Source: Novosphingobium album (ex Hu et al. 2023) (GTDB taxonomy: Bacteria; Pseudomonadota; Alphaproteobacteria; Sphingomonadales; Sphingomonadaceae). Taken from it: a stretch of 64,000 nucleotides of DNA. The position numbers and the translations under genes were made by a program. The notes beneath the pieces were generated by a model that was given only the letters and a program-made list of their open reading frames with translations, did no database searches and was not told the origin of the DNA. The stretch spans positions 1-64,000 of the forward strand of contig NZ_JALHLE010000007.1 in assembly GCF_022832385.1 (NCBI RefSeq). Direction: 5' to 3'. This document shows positions 36,957 through 47,285 of the stretch, piece after piece. Positions within the stretch are counted from its first letter, which is position 1, and each line of letters begins with the position of its first letter.

Positions 36957-37000
36957 TCAAAACGGAACGGCCGCTACCGGACTGCCGGCAGCGGCCGCTT
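36957..37000 (-). terminator. Terminator after infB
   Basis: On the minus strand AGCGGCCGCT and AGCGGCCGTT form a stem around GCCGGCAGTCCGGT (itself able to fold), followed by CCGTTTTGAGG. It lies 23 bp beyond the infB stop and may end the rimP-nusA-ylxR-infB transcript. Confidence 0.6.
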
Positions 37001-37022
37001 GAAAGTCCGCAAACCGGAGTGT

Positions 37023-39686
37023 TTACCCGACAGTACGCTCGCGATGCGTGACCTCGAAGACTTCGAGGTGATCGCCCGCCTTGATGTCGTTGGTGTCGGC
37101 CAGCACCACACCGCATTCCAGACCCGCGCGGACTTCGTCCACGTCGTCCTTGAAGCGGCGCAGCGACGCGATGGTCGTGGCCGAGACGATGACGTCGTTG
37201 CGGGTAAGACGGGCGTGGATGCCCTTCTTGATGTAGCCTTCGAGAACCAGCAGACCGGCGGCCTTGTCTTTCTTGCCGGCCGGGAAGACCTGCTTGACCT
37301 CGGCGCGGCCGACGACGGTTTCCACGCGCTCGGGGCCCCAGATGCCCGCCATCTGCTTGGCGACTTCCTCGGTGAGCTCGTAGATGACGTCGTAGTACAT
37401 CATCGGCGTCTTGGTCTTCTCGATCTGCTCGCGCGCCTTGGCGTTCGGGCGGACGTTGAAGCCGATGATCGGCGCACCGGAGGCCGAAGCCAGCGTCACG
37501 TCAGTCTCGGTGATGGCGCCCACGCCCGAGTGCAGGATGCGCACCTTGATCTCGTCGTTCGAGAGGTTGTGCAGCGCCGCGTTGATCGCCTCGACCGAAC
37601 CCTGCACGTCACCCTTGATGACCACCGGATACTCGATGACGTTCTGCTTGGCGGTGAGGGCCGAGAACATCGTATCGAGGCTGGCGGGTGCCATCGCGGT
37701 GCGCTTGGCGGTCGCCTGTTCCTGACGCCAGGACGAGACTTCGCGGGCACGCTGCTCGCTCTCGACCACGGTCAGTACGTCACCGGCCATCGGCACGCCG
37801 CCAAGGCCGAGCACTTCGACCGGGGTCGACGGGCCAGCTTCCTTGATCTGACGCCCCTTGTCGTCGTTCATCGCGCGGACACGGCCGCTTTCGGTGCCGA
37901 CCACGAAGATGTCGCCGCGCTTCAGGGTACCGCGGTTGACGAGGACCGTCGCAACCGGGCCCTTGCCCTTGTCGAGCTTGGCTTCGATCACGGTCGCCTC
38001 TGCTGCACGGTCCGGATTGGCCTTGAGTTCCATCAGTTCGGCCTGGAGCAGGATCTTCTCGATCAGCTCGTCCAGGCCCTTGCCGGTCTTGGCAGAGACC
38101 TCGACGTCCTGCACGTCACCCGACATTTCCTCGACGATGATCTCGTGCTCGAGCAGGCGTTCGCGCACCTTCTGCGGGTTCGCGTCTTCCTTGTCGCACT
38201 TGTTGATCGCCACGATCATCGGGACGCCGGCCGCCTTGGTGTGATTGATGGCCTCGATTGTCTGCGGCATGATGCCATCGTCGGCCGCCACCACCAGAAT
38301 GACGATGTCGGTGACATTGGCACCGCGCATGCGCATCTGGGTGAAGGCTGCGTGGCCCGGGGTATCGAGCACGGTGATCTGTTCGCCACCCTTGGTCTTG
38401 ATCTGGTAGGCGCCGATGTGCTGGGTGATGCCGCCGGCCTCGCCGCGCACCACGTCCGTTCCGCGCAGCGCGTCCAGCAGGCTGGTCTTGCCGTGGTCGA
38501 CGTGGCCCATGATCGCCACCACGGGCGGACGCGACTGCAGCGATTCCTCGTTGTCGACGTCGCTCGAGGTATCGATATCGACGTCACTTTCCGATACGCG
38601 CAGGAGGTTGTGACCGAATTCGGTCACCAGCAGTTCAGCGGTATCCTGGTCGATCGTCTGATTGACGGTAACCATCATGCCCATGTTGAACAGCGCCTTC
38701 ACCAGATCGGCGCCCTTCTCGGCCATGCGGTTGGCGAGTTCCTGCACAGTGATCGCCTCGGGCACGACCACGTCGCGGACCTGCTTCTCGCGCTGCTGCT
38801 GCTGGCCACCGAAGTGCGCGCGGCGCTCCTTCTCGCGGGCGCGCTTGAGCGCGGCGAGCGAACGGGCGCGTGCGCCCTCGTCATCGTTCAGCGCGCGGGT
38901 GACAGTAAGCTTGCCCGCCTGGCGGCGATCCCCCTTGCCGCCACGGTCGCCGCCGCGCGCAGGCGGAGCGCCCTTCTTCGCGGCATCAGGCTTCTTGGCC
39001 CCGGCTCCGCCGGCGGCACCGCCAGTGGTTTCGGGCTTGCGTGCAGCCGTCTCGGGACGCTGAACGGGCGTAAAGCGGCGCGGTGCAGGGACCGGTGTTG
39101 CCTTGGCGGCAGGTTCGGCCGGCGGGGCGACTTCAGCAGCCTTTGCGGCGGGCTCTTCGGCATCCGGAGCAGGTGCCTCAGCAGCCTTGGGGGCCGGAGC
39201 CTCTTCCGGCGCCTTGGTCGCTTCTTCCTCGGCCTTGGCCACCGCAGCGGCGGCTTCTTCCTCGGCGCGGCGGTTTTCTTCGGCGCGGCGCTTTTCCTCT
39301 TCCTGCTCCTTCAGCCGCTCTTCCTCTTCGCGGCGGCGCGCTTCCTCGGCCACGCGCAGGCGGTCTTCCTCAGCCTCACGCTGGAGGCGGGCAACGCGCT
39401 CCTGCGGAGTCTCGCCAGCGGGAGCGGCAGGCCGCTTCGGCGGCGCAGGACGCGGCGCGGGGGCCTTTGGTTCGGGCGCAGCAGGCGCGGCAACAGGGGC
39501 CTCAGCCTTGGCCTCTACCGCACCTTCCGATCCGGGCTTTCCGATCAGCTTGCGGCGCTTCACCTCGACCACCACCTTGTTGGTGCGGCCGTGGCTGAAG
39601 GTCTGCTTGACCTCACCCGCTTCCACCGAGCGCTTAAGCCCAAGCGGCTTGCGGCCCAGGGTCGGTTTGTTGTCGGTCTCGCTCAT
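37023..39686 (-). CDS. infB: Translation initiation factor IF-2
   Basis: An 887-residue IF-2. A very long Ala/Glu/Lys/Pro-rich N-terminal region (to about 300) with charged coiled-coil ([17 protein letters not shown]) precedes the IF2_N part and the GTPase core with [22 protein letters not shown] and NKCD. Domains II-IV follow to the C-terminal end with [15 protein letters not shown]. It places initiator tRNA on the 30S. ATG at 39686 ([19 protein letters not shown]) is preferred to the in-frame codon at 39713. It starts 23 bp after the ylxR-like gene. Confidence 0.97.
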   Translation of the reverse strand: MSETDNKPTLGRKPLGLKRSVEAGEVKQTFSHGRTNKVVVEVKRRKLIGKPGSEGAVEAKAEAPVAAPAAPEPKAPAPRPAPPKRPAAPAGETPQERVARLQREAEEDRLRVAEEARRREEEERLKEQEEEKRRAEENRRAEEEAAAAVAKAEEEATKAPEEAPAPKAAEAPAPDAEEPAAKAAEVAPPAEPAAKATPVPAPRRFTPVQRPETAARKPETTGGAAGGAGAKKPDAAKKGAPPARGGDRGGKGDRRQAGKLTVTRALNDDEGARARSLAALKRAREKERRAHFGGQQQQREKQVRDVVVPEAITVQELANRMAEKGADLVKALFNMGMMVTVNQTIDQDTAELLVTEFGHNLLRVSESDVDIDTSSDVDNEESLQSRPPVVAIMGHVDHGKTSLLDALRGTDVVRGEAGGITQHIGAYQIKTKGGEQITVLDTPGHAAFTQMRMRGANVTDIVILVVAADDGIMPQTIEAINHTKAAGVPMIVAINKCDKEDANPQKVRERLLEHEIIVEEMSGDVQDVEVSAKTGKGLDELIEKILLQAELMELKANPDRAAEATVIEAKLDKGKGPVATVLVNRGTLKRGDIFVVGTESGRVRAMNDDKGRQIKEAGPSTPVEVLGLGGVPMAGDVLTVVESEQRAREVSSWRQEQATAKRTAMAPASLDTMFSALTAKQNVIEYPVVIKGDVQGSVEAINAALHNLSNDEIKVRILHSGVGAITETDVTLASASGAPIIGFNVRPNAKAREQIEKTKTPMMYYDVIYELTEEVAKQMAGIWGPERVETVVGRAEVKQVFPAGKKDKAAGLLVLEGYIKKGIHARLTRNDVIVSATTIASLRRFKDDVDEVRAGLECGVVLADTNDIKAGDHLEVFEVTHRERTVG

Positions 39687-39709
39687 AAGTCTCGTCGTGC
39701 CCTTCAATC

Positions 39710-40409
39710 TCAATTCGTCGTGACGGGCGCGGCGTCTGCCTGCCCGTTATCATCATCCATTTCGGCCGCGCTCGTATCGGCCTGCCCCTGGAAATGCAGG
39801 AGGCGCTGCAGCAGCGTTGCGACTCGATCAGCCGCGCCACGGTCGGTCAGCGCCAGGTGAACGACGTTGTCGCGGCCCAATGCCACAGACAGCGTGTCCC
39901 GGTCCAGTGGCAAGCGCGTACCACGCAGACCACTTCCTTCCGCCTCGCGCCCGACCCGCCAGGCCTGGTCGAGCTTGCGCGAGCCGTCATCGCTCGCATC
40001 GGCGGCATGGGCCAGCCATTCGACCCGGCCCTCACGCGCGTTCTGCGCGATCCGGTCCGAGCCCATGAGCAGCTTGCCCGATTTTAGTTCGAGGCCCAGC
40101 CGGTCAGTCAGCGCGCGGATCAGCGCCTGTTCGATCCGCTCGGCCAGATCATCGGGAATGGAAAGCGGCGCGCCCTTGAAGGCACGCGCCAGTGCTCCCT
40201 TTAGTTTGCCCTTCGCCAGCGCTTTTTCAAGGTCCACGCGGGAAACGCCGATCCACGCGCCGCGCCCGGGGGCACGCGCGTGGACGTCCGGGAGGACCAG
40301 CCCGTCCGGCGAAATCGCCAGACGGATGAAGTCATCCCGCGCAGCTTTCCCGCCGGAGAGGATGCAGGTCCTCTCCGCCTTTGCGCTATCGATGTCGGAG
40401 CTTACGCGC

Positions 40410-40429
<20 letters not shown>
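39710..40429 (-). CDS. YlxR/DUF448 RNA-binding protein, extended
   Basis: A 239-residue protein. The first ~95 residues are the DUF448 (YlxR) domain with ERTCILSGGKAARDDFIRLAI and PGRGAWIGVSR, then a ribosomal L7Ae-like region (ALIRALTDRLGLELKSGKLLMGSDRI) and a variable tail. It overlaps the 3' end of nusA by 20 bp. YlxR-type proteins bind RNA and, in some bacteria, RNase P; the alphaproteobacterial form is usually this long two-domain version. Confidence 0.88.
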
Positions 40430-42029
<1,600 letters not shown>

Positions 42030-42032
42030 GGC

Positions 42033-42593
42033 TTAGTCTTCCTGTTCCTCGAGAATCTCGTCGGCACCGCTGGTATCCAGCGGGCGGGTTGCGGCAATCA
42101 GCTTGTCGGTCAGGACCAGCCTTGCGGATTGAATATCGGCCAGCGGAAAGCTGACCCGGCCGGACTTCCGGTCGTCGATCGTAACGGTCTCGCCCTCGAT
42201 ACCTACCAGATCGCCGTGCAGCGCCTTGCGGTTGCCTTCCACAGCCACCGCCAGGTTCACTTTAGCCTCGTGCCCGGTCCAGGCGGCATAGTCCTTGGGG
42301 CGAGTCAGCGGACGGTCGATGCCGGGCGAGCTGACTTCAAGGCGATAGGCCTCGTCCAGCAGCACTTCGCCGGCTTCCTCAAGCGCGTCCATGCGATCAG
42401 AAATGCGGTGCGAGAGCTTGACGCAATCATCCAGCACAAGCTGCCCGGTCTTCGGGTTCTCCGCCATGATCTGAAGAGCGATCTCGTCGTCACCGACTTC
42501 GCTCTTGCCGAAGATTCGCACGCGCACGAGATCGAAGCCGAGGGCGTTCACCTCAGGTTCGATAACTTGCGTAAGGCGGGCGATGTCGGCCAC
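42033..42593 (-). CDS. rimP: Ribosome maturation factor RimP
   Basis: A 186-residue RimP. N-terminal alpha/beta domain with PEVNALGFDLVRVRIFGKSE, the conserved DDCVKLSHRISDRMD and LEVSSPGIDRPLTRPKDYAAW (about 90-110), then the SH3-like C-terminal domain and a short acidic tail ILEEQED. It assists 30S subunit maturation. It is the first gene of the rimP-nusA-ylxR-infB run; the 217 bp upstream, ending at the beta-barrel gene, should hold the operon promoter. Confidence 0.95.
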   Translation of the reverse strand: MADIARLTQVIEPEVNALGFDLVRVRIFGKSEVGDDEIALQIMAENPKTGQLVLDDCVKLSHRISDRMDALEEAGEVLLDEAYRLEVSSPGIDRPLTRPKDYAAWTGHEAKVNLAVAVEGNRKALHGDLVGIEGETVTIDDRKSGRVSFPLADIQSARLVLTDKLIAATRPLDTSGADEILEEQED

Positions 42594-42810
42594 GCGCGGG
42601 CTCTCCAGTCAGCTTCGGTATCGTTAAACGGCGCCGTATTCGTGCAACGCGGTTTCGCGCCGGCCCCTTCCGGCGCCAGCCCGAACCTCGTTTCACCAAT
42701 GCCGGGATGGGGCGCAGATAGGCCCGTCAGGGCAAAAAGGCAATAGGCGTTTGGCAACCCTGCAAGTCCGGCGCAAATCCGGCCAAAGGCCGCCAGAACG
42801 ACTGCGACCG

Positions 42811-43527
42811 CTAGAATTCGTGCTGGTAGGAAATTCCGATACGCTTTTTCTGACCGAATGTGTTGTCGATATAGCTGCCCCTGACGGCCACTGTGTCGTT
42901 GGGGGTGAGATGGTAAGACAGACCGCCGGCCGCCGCGATTCCGGAAAAATCATGCGTGCCGCGAGTGAAGTTGGCGCCCGCCATGAAAGTCAGGCGGCGG
43001 TTCAGCGGGCGAAGAGTAAAAAGCCCGACATAGCCGCTGTTACTGCTGATCTGGATTGGGATGCCATCCTGCTGATCAATATCCGTCACCGGCTGCCTGC
43101 TATTGGTGTGGCTGTAGCCGAAAGGAACGAAAATCAGCCATTTCCCGGTCTTGAGGCCAAGCTGGTTGAGCGGAACAAAACCGCCCAGCGAATACCGCGT
43201 CTGCTTCACCCCCGAATCGAGTTCGCTCCTGCCAGCAGCAAACGTCAGAATGGCGACCGGGAACAGGTAGGATGCCCCCAAAGACCATTGGCCCGACTTG
43301 GCGATACGCCCGTTGAACTTGAACTTCGCCCCTACTGCCACCGAGCCGGAAACGGATAGTTCGTCCGAATAGGACACACCTGCTTTGGTAGCGATCTTGG
43401 TCGGATCTTCGGCGGCCTTTTCTTCCCCGGCCAGGGCGGGTCCGGCGATGACTACGCCAACCGCCGCCACTGCAATTCCGCCAAACCGCCTGATGGAGCC
43501 AAGGCGTGCGGGGAAATACAATGGCAT
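42811..43527 (-). CDS. Exported beta-strand-rich protein (outer-membrane barrel candidate)
   Basis: A 238-residue protein with a signal peptide (MPLYFPARLGSIRRFGGIAVAAVGVVIAGPALAGE, cleavage near LAG; given here only as positions 1-34) and alternating hydrophobic strands to the end, finishing ISYQHEF with terminal Phe, typical of outer-membrane barrels. Examples of strand pairs are QWSLGASYLFPVAILTFAAG and TVAVRGSYIDNTFGQKKR. Resembles DUF6268-type or outer membrane transporter annotations, but no family is secure. An upstream in-frame ATG region lacks signal character. Confidence 0.62.
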   Translation of the reverse strand: MPLYFPARLGSIRRFGGIAVAAVGVVIAGPALAGEEKAAEDPTKIATKAGVSYSDELSVSGSVAVGAKFKFNGRIAKSGQWSLGASYLFPVAILTFAAGRSELDSGVKQTRYSLGGFVPLNQLGLKTGKWLIFVPFGYSHTNSRQPVTDIDQQDGIPIQISSNSGYVGLFTLRPLNRRLTFMAGANFTRGTHDFSGIAAAGGLSYHLTPNDTVAVRGSYIDNTFGQKKRIGISYQHEF

Positions 43528-43663
43528 GGACAAGCTCCCTGCAATCCCGCCACGGGACATGCGGCTCACAACAGGCCTATCGGCCTTCCAAAGAGCCGGC
43601 AAACGCGGACAACCCTGCCAATTGCAGGGAAATGTACCGAGATCGTCCCGATGGAAATGTGCG

Positions 43664-43708
43664 AAAAAACCTGTCGTGCACCGGAGCGAAACCCCGGTGC
43701 ACGACAGG
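43664..43708 (-). terminator. Strong rho-independent terminator of the LuxR/JAB operon
   Basis: A perfect 15 bp stem (43670-43684 with 43694-43708; CCTGTCGTGCACCGG and its complement) with a 9-base loop is followed, on the minus strand, by six T (43664-43669). It lies about 110 bp past the RadC-like stop, ending the leftward operon. Confidence 0.9.
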
Positions 43709-43816
43709 CCGCCACTCCCCCGTGGCATCCCTGCTTTGACGCTGCACCCTACAGCGCCGCAGAGCCCGGAATTTCACGACGTAGCCCCGAAAACACATGG
43801 GCCGGATCTCGCCCTG

Positions 43817-44146
43817 CTACGGCATCAGCCTCGCCCGTTTCATGCTCACGGCATGTTTGCCGCCAATGACAACGTGATCATGGAATTCGATATCCATTGC
43901 CCGGGCAACTGCGGCCAGACGGCGCGTCGCCGCGATGTCCTGCGCGCTGGGCCGGGGATTTCCGGAAGGGTGATTGTGAACCAGCACTAGCCCGCTCGCC
44001 TGCATCCGGAAGGCATGTTCGAACAGGCTGCGGTAACGCGCCGAGATCGAAATGGGATCGCCATCGGCCTGCACCCGTTGTCCGCACAGGTATCCGTTCG
44101 AATCAAATAATATCTCGAGCACGATCTCTTCGCGCAGCACGCCCAT
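43817..44146 (-). CDS. RadC/JAB (MPN+) domain protein, start uncertain
   Basis: At least 109 residues of a RadC-type JAB domain: EEIVLEILFDSNGYLCGQRV, the metal motif LVLVHNHPSGNPRPSAQDI (HxHPSG, with a later Asp) and MDIEFHDHVVIGG. The fold should begin roughly 25-30 residues before the only in-frame ATG (44146): the upstream frame still reads PLSKPLLEVLVGHMGVL, but without ATG/GTG/TTG down to the overlap with the membrane-protein gene. So the protein may start at a rare codon, or be slightly truncated. The N-terminal helix-hairpin-helix of full RadC is absent. RadC-like proteins have no proven DNA-repair role; many sit in mobile or regulatory clusters. Confidence 0.7.
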   Translation of the reverse strand: MGVLREEIVLEILFDSNGYLCGQRVQADGDPISISARYRSLFEHAFRMQASGLVLVHNHPSGNPRPSAQDIAATRRLAAVARAMDIEFHDHVVIGGKHAVSMKRARLMP

Positions 44147-44187
44147 GTGCCCGACAAGGACTTCCAGCAGCGGCTTAGAGAGCGGCT

Positions 44188-44661
44188 TTACCGGGCTGCG
44201 TGCCGCGACCAGGTCTGCCAGGAAGCATCGAAGCCATGGCGGTGCAGACGGCGCCAGTGCGACAGAGTGCCGATCAGAATCGCTATCGCCGCTCCGAAGG
44301 TCGGCCCCCCGCGCATCACCGCATAAACCAGTGGATGAATACCGATGTCCGCCCATCGCACGAAATGTGCGCTGAGGCTCAGGATTTGCAGCGATGTTGC
44401 CCATATGGGCCAAAACCTCCGAGCCTCCAGGGCGAGATAACCGAATCCGAGAAAGCCGATTAAGTCCGTCATCAGGGAATCGGGATCGACTTTGACGAAG
44501 TGGCTGGGAATGACGCTCATCACCGCTGCCTGAACCAACGCCATCGCGACGAAGACGAGAGCCCCCGTGCGCTCGGGAGCCCCGCCTTTCCAGAGGCCGA
44601 GTCCGACCGAAAGGATCAGGATCAGGAAATATGCGATCCTCTGTGTCAGGTCCAAGTCCAC
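44188..44661 (-). CDS. Hypothetical multispan membrane protein
   Basis: About 157 residues from GTG 44661, with four or five hydrophobic segments: IAYFLILILSVGLGLW, ALVFVAMALVQAAVMSVI, LMTDLIGFLGFGYLAL, TSLQILSLSAHFVRW and GAAIAILIGTLSHW. It ends at a TAA beside the RadC-like region. No family is recognised. It lies 13 bp after the helical-protein gene and is part of the four-gene run from the LuxR-type regulator. The frame is open further upstream to 44874 but overlaps that gene, so the GTG is the preferred start. Confidence 0.6.
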   Translation of the reverse strand: MDLDLTQRIAYFLILILSVGLGLWKGGAPERTGALVFVAMALVQAAVMSVIPSHFVKVDPDSLMTDLIGFLGFGYLALEARRFWPIWATSLQILSLSAHFVRWADIGIHPLVYAVMRGGPTFGAAIAILIGTLSHWRRLHRHGFDASWQTWSRHAAR

Positions 44662-44674
44662 CCACTCCGCTGCA

Positions 44675-45004
44675 TCAACCGGCGAGGGTCTGCAATTCCC
44701 CGTCCAGCCCTTCCTCCAACACCGCGTTTTCAGGGCACTGGTAAGCGATGTCCATGGATTCGGCCAGCTTCGACAGGTCACTGTGAGCCCGCACGAGCTC
44801 CGAACGGGCCTCGACAAGGCACTTCTGCATCGCAGCGAAACGGGCAAGCGGCCGCTGCCCCTGCACGGCTGCATTCAGGGTGCTGACGCGGGCCCGGGCC
44901 ACCTCCGCAAGCAGTTCCCCGGCCTTGGCCAGAAGTTCATCCATGTCGTTCTCGACCGACTTGATGCTACGGGCAATCCGCATACCGGCAATTTCAGGAG
45001 TCAT
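44675..45004 (-). CDS. Hypothetical helical protein
   Basis: A 109-residue soluble protein starting MTPEIAGMRIARSIKSVEND. It appears wholly helical, with heptad-like repeats (LLAKAGELLAEVARARVSTLN and SELVRAHSDLSKLAESMD), so a coiled-coil bundle, perhaps an adaptor or sensor subunit. Two cysteines. Between the membrane-anchored LuxR-type regulator (69 bp upstream) and the membrane protein (13 bp downstream), consistent with cotranscription. No family recognised; function unknown. Confidence 0.6.
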   Translation of the reverse strand: MTPEIAGMRIARSIKSVENDMDELLAKAGELLAEVARARVSTLNAAVQGQRPLARFAAMQKCLVEARSELVRAHSDLSKLAESMDIAYQCPENAVLEEGLDGELQTLAG

Positions 45005-45073
45005 GATCGTTGCCTTCCCCAGGCGCCAAGGCGCCATTTCCAGGTCGAAGGCACCGGCCCGGTCCGTTTCCGG

Positions 45074-45589
45074 CTAGATCAACCGCCCAAGAACTTCCGC
45101 TATCGCCAAAGACGACACCAGAATCAGGGCCATGACCAGCGCCAGCAGGAAGACCGCGCCAACTCGGCCAGCCCGCCCAAACCGTGCATCGAGAGCCTCC
45201 AGGCCCACCGGTCTGCTATCCGTATTCTCATGCCAGTCCTGATGCCGGCGCGTGGCCAGGGTGTCGGAAAGAACAAAGAACGGATCGACCGGCAGGTCCC
45301 GCTCTCTTCCTTCCCCATGCTCATCCAAAGGGTCGACACGGGAAAAACCACATGTGGTTTTGCCACACTGCTCCAGCAGTTGCGCGTAGCGCCGCGCAGT
45401 ATCCTTGCGGTTCGTCGTGCCCCACTTGTCACGCACCGCATTGATCCGCTGGTCAACGGTGTTCGGCGCAATCGACAGTTCGCGCGCGATCTCCTTGGTC
45501 GTGCGGTGCATAATCAGCAGATCGAGGACTTCAATCTGCTTTGGCGTCAGATTTTCCAGCTGGCCCGACGGATGATCGTCTTCGAACAC
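45074..45589 (-). CDS. LuxR-type HTH regulator with C-terminal membrane anchor
   Basis: About 171 residues. Right at the N-terminus is a LuxR/GerE DNA-binding domain (LTPKQIEVLDLLIMHRTTKEIARELSIAPNTVDQRINAVRDKWG, given in parts, residues ~14-60), followed by a polar linker and one hydrophobic helix near the C-terminus (GAVFLLALVMALILVSSLAI). This order (DNA-binding first, membrane span last) means a membrane-tethered regulator. GTG 45589 has GGTGA at proper spacing; TTG 45625 in the same frame overlaps a palindrome and lacks a ribosome site. First gene of a four-gene operon; probably autoregulated. Confidence 0.75.
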   Translation of the reverse strand: MFEDDHPSGQLENLTPKQIEVLDLLIMHRTTKEIARELSIAPNTVDQRINAVRDKWGTTNRKDTARRYAQLLEQCGKTTCGFSRVDPLDEHGEGRERDLPVDPFFVLSDTLATRRHQDWHENTDSRPVGLEALDARFGRAGRVGAVFLLALVMALILVSSLAIAEVLGRLI

Positions 45590-45624
45590 GGCAAGTTCAC
45601 CCGAATACCTTACTTGATGAAGCA

Positions 45625-45642
45625 ATAACTAACTTTAGTTAT
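45625..45642. promoter_or_regulatory. Palindromic operator candidate at the LuxR/JAB operon start
   Basis: ATAACTAA and TTAGTTAT form a perfect 8-2-8 palindrome. On the minus strand a promoter-like pair lies just upstream: TTGGTT (45665-45670), 15 bp spacer, TATACA (45644-45649). The palindrome would then cover the start of transcription. A second small palindrome, TTGGT-AAA-ACCAA, is at 45658-45670. Both fit autoregulation by the operon's own LuxR-type protein; this is inference. Confidence 0.55.
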
Positions 45643-45726
45643 CTGTATAACATCCGCTTGGTAAAACCAATCGATCTCGTTGCCGGGGAAACGGCGGTAC
45701 GAATCGAACCTCGTTCCGGACCCCGG

Positions 45727-46770
45727 CTACCCGGCACCTGCCGCATTTTCGTGAAGGGCATGCTTCTTCATGCCGTGCCTGAGCTGGTCGTAGGTCAGCC
45801 CGACCGCCGATGCCGCCCGCCGCTGGTTCCAGCGGTGACGCTGCAGCGCATCGAGCAGCAACCCGCGCTCATACGCATCGACCGCCGCACGCAAGTCTTC
45901 CGGCGGCGGCGCCGGCTCGAGCGCGGCCTCCGCCCGTGCGAAACCAGGAGCTGGATGCAGTGCCGGCACCTGGTCCGGAAGCGCCGCCCCATCCGCCCAG
46001 GGGTTTTCGAAGGGATCGAACACGATCTGCGCGATCGGCGCATCCTCGCGCGCCCAGCGATAGACCGCACGCTCAACGACATTGCGCAGCTCGCGCAAAT
46101 TGCCCGGCCAGCCATGCGCTTCAAGCGCGTCCAGCGCCTCTCCGGAAAAGCCGGGCCAGCTGCTCCACTCCAGCTCACTGGCCATGCGGCGACCGTAGTA
46201 GTCCGCCAGCTCGAACACGTCACCTTCGCGCGCGCGCAGCGGCGGAAGCGTAATGACCTCGAAACTGAGCCGGTCGAGCAGGTCAGCGCGGAACGTGCCT
46301 TCTTCCGCCATGCGCGGCAGGTCGGCATTGGTCGCCGCGACGATTCGCACGTCCACCGTCACCGGCCGCGAGGCGCCGATGCGCACCACCTCACCATATT
46401 CGATCGCGCGCAGCAGCCGCTCCTGCGCCGCCATCGACAGATTGCCGAGTTCGTCGAGGAACAGCGTGCCCCGGTCCGCCTCCTCGAACCGACCCGCCCG
46501 CGCGCGCGTCGCCCCGGTAAATGCGCCGGCCTCGTGACCGAACAGTTCCGCCTCGATCAGCGTTTCGGGCAGCGCAGCGCAGTTCAGCGTCACCAGCGGC
46601 TCTCCCCAACGCGGCGAGAGCCGGTGGAGGCGCTGGGCGATCAGTTCCTTGCCCGTACCGCGCTCGCCGATGACCAGGACAGGACGGCGCACCGGCGCGG
46701 CACGACTGGCCCGCTCAACCGCGTCAAGAAAGGCCATGGACTGGCCGATAAACTGAACATCGCGCTCCAT
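45727..46770 (-). CDS. pspF: Phage shock protein operon activator PspF
   Basis: A 347-residue sigma-54 activator without a regulatory N-terminal domain, as in PspF. AAA+ features: Walker A GERGTGKE at 35-42, GAFTGA at 82-87, Walker B DRGTLFLDELG near 100, and a C-terminal Fis-type HTH (NQRRAASAVGLTYDQLRHGMKK). It diverges from the psp operon across a sigma-54 promoter and should activate it under membrane stress, when PspA releases it. The gene's own promoter region is shared with that intergenic space. The C-terminal linker is somewhat longer than in E. coli. Confidence 0.93.
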   Translation of the reverse strand: MERDVQFIGQSMAFLDAVERASRAAPVRRPVLVIGERGTGKELIAQRLHRLSPRWGEPLVTLNCAALPETLIEAELFGHEAGAFTGATRARAGRFEEADRGTLFLDELGNLSMAAQERLLRAIEYGEVVRIGASRPVTVDVRIVAATNADLPRMAEEGTFRADLLDRLSFEVITLPPLRAREGDVFELADYYGRRMASELEWSSWPGFSGEALDALEAHGWPGNLRELRNVVERAVYRWAREDAPIAQIVFDPFENPWADGAALPDQVPALHPAPGFARAEAALEPAPPPEDLRAAVDAYERGLLLDALQRHRWNQRRAASAVGLTYDQLRHGMKKHALHENAAGAG

Positions 46771-46870
46771 TGCTATTATTTAGTGTATTTTGCCATTATT
46801 TGGCAATTAATATCCTCTGCAGACCGGAAGTTTCACAGAAGATCGGGTGAATTCCGCCACAGATGGAATT

Positions 46871-46886
46871 TGGCACACCCTTTGCT
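46871..46886 (+). promoter_or_regulatory. Sigma-54 (-24/-12) promoter of the psp operon
   Basis: TGGCAC-ACCCT-TTGCT matches the sigma-54 consensus with the right GG-to-GC spacing. It lies 47 bp before the first psp operon ATG and points toward it. The AT-rich DNA between it and pspF (46771-46870) is where PspF/IHF sites should be. Confidence 0.88.
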
Positions 46887-46932
46887 GAATGAAGGACAAC
46901 ACAGCGTTCAGGACTATCGAGGGAACCAAGCC

Positions 46933-47139
46933 ATGTTTGCCCGCACCGCCAAGACCCAGCCCGCACAGCAGCCTGCCCGGCCCGCCGTGCGCTCGACTCT
47001 GGCCCGCACCAAGCTGGATTGGGCCATCATCATCAGCCTCCTGGCAATGGGCGCCTTCAACCTCCTGGCCATGGCGGACCGTTTCGGCGTTGCCACCGCT
47101 TACGCCGCGGCGCCGGTCTGCGGGGTGCCGCTGGCATGA
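46933..47139 (+). CDS. Short membrane protein, first gene of psp operon
   Basis: A 68-residue protein: basic, Ala/Pro-rich N-terminus (MFARTAKTQPAQQPARPAVR) and one hydrophobic span (WAIIISLLAMGAFNLLAMA), then a short tail. Starts 47 bp after the sigma-54 promoter and 146 bp before pspA. It is not PspB or PspC by sequence; may be an alphaproteobacteria-specific Psp accessory. Function unknown. Confidence 0.6.
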   Translation: MFARTAKTQPAQQPARPAVRSTLARTKLDWAIIISLLAMGAFNLLAMADRFGVATAYAAAPVCGVPLA

Positions 47140-47285
47140 GCAGGCTCGACGCAGAAATCGAAGTGCTGCAGAATTGCCGGCAGACCGGCCCGGCCAACAA
47201 ATTCGGCGCCGACACTTTCGGCACTTTCAACGGTCGCTTCCAACACGCCCAGTTTCGCCCGGCCTACAACAAAGGAAACATCAGG

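Noticed and set aside
44188..44874. 228-codon reading for the membrane protein
   Set aside because: The first 71 codons overlap the helical-protein gene in another frame and have shadow composition; GTG 44661 gives a proper membrane protein.
45690..45725. tRNA-like stretch (GGTTCGATTCGTACC on the minus strand) before the LuxR operon
   Set aside because: Only a T-arm-like match; no acceptor stem or anticodon arm could be built, so not a tRNA or a clear attachment site.
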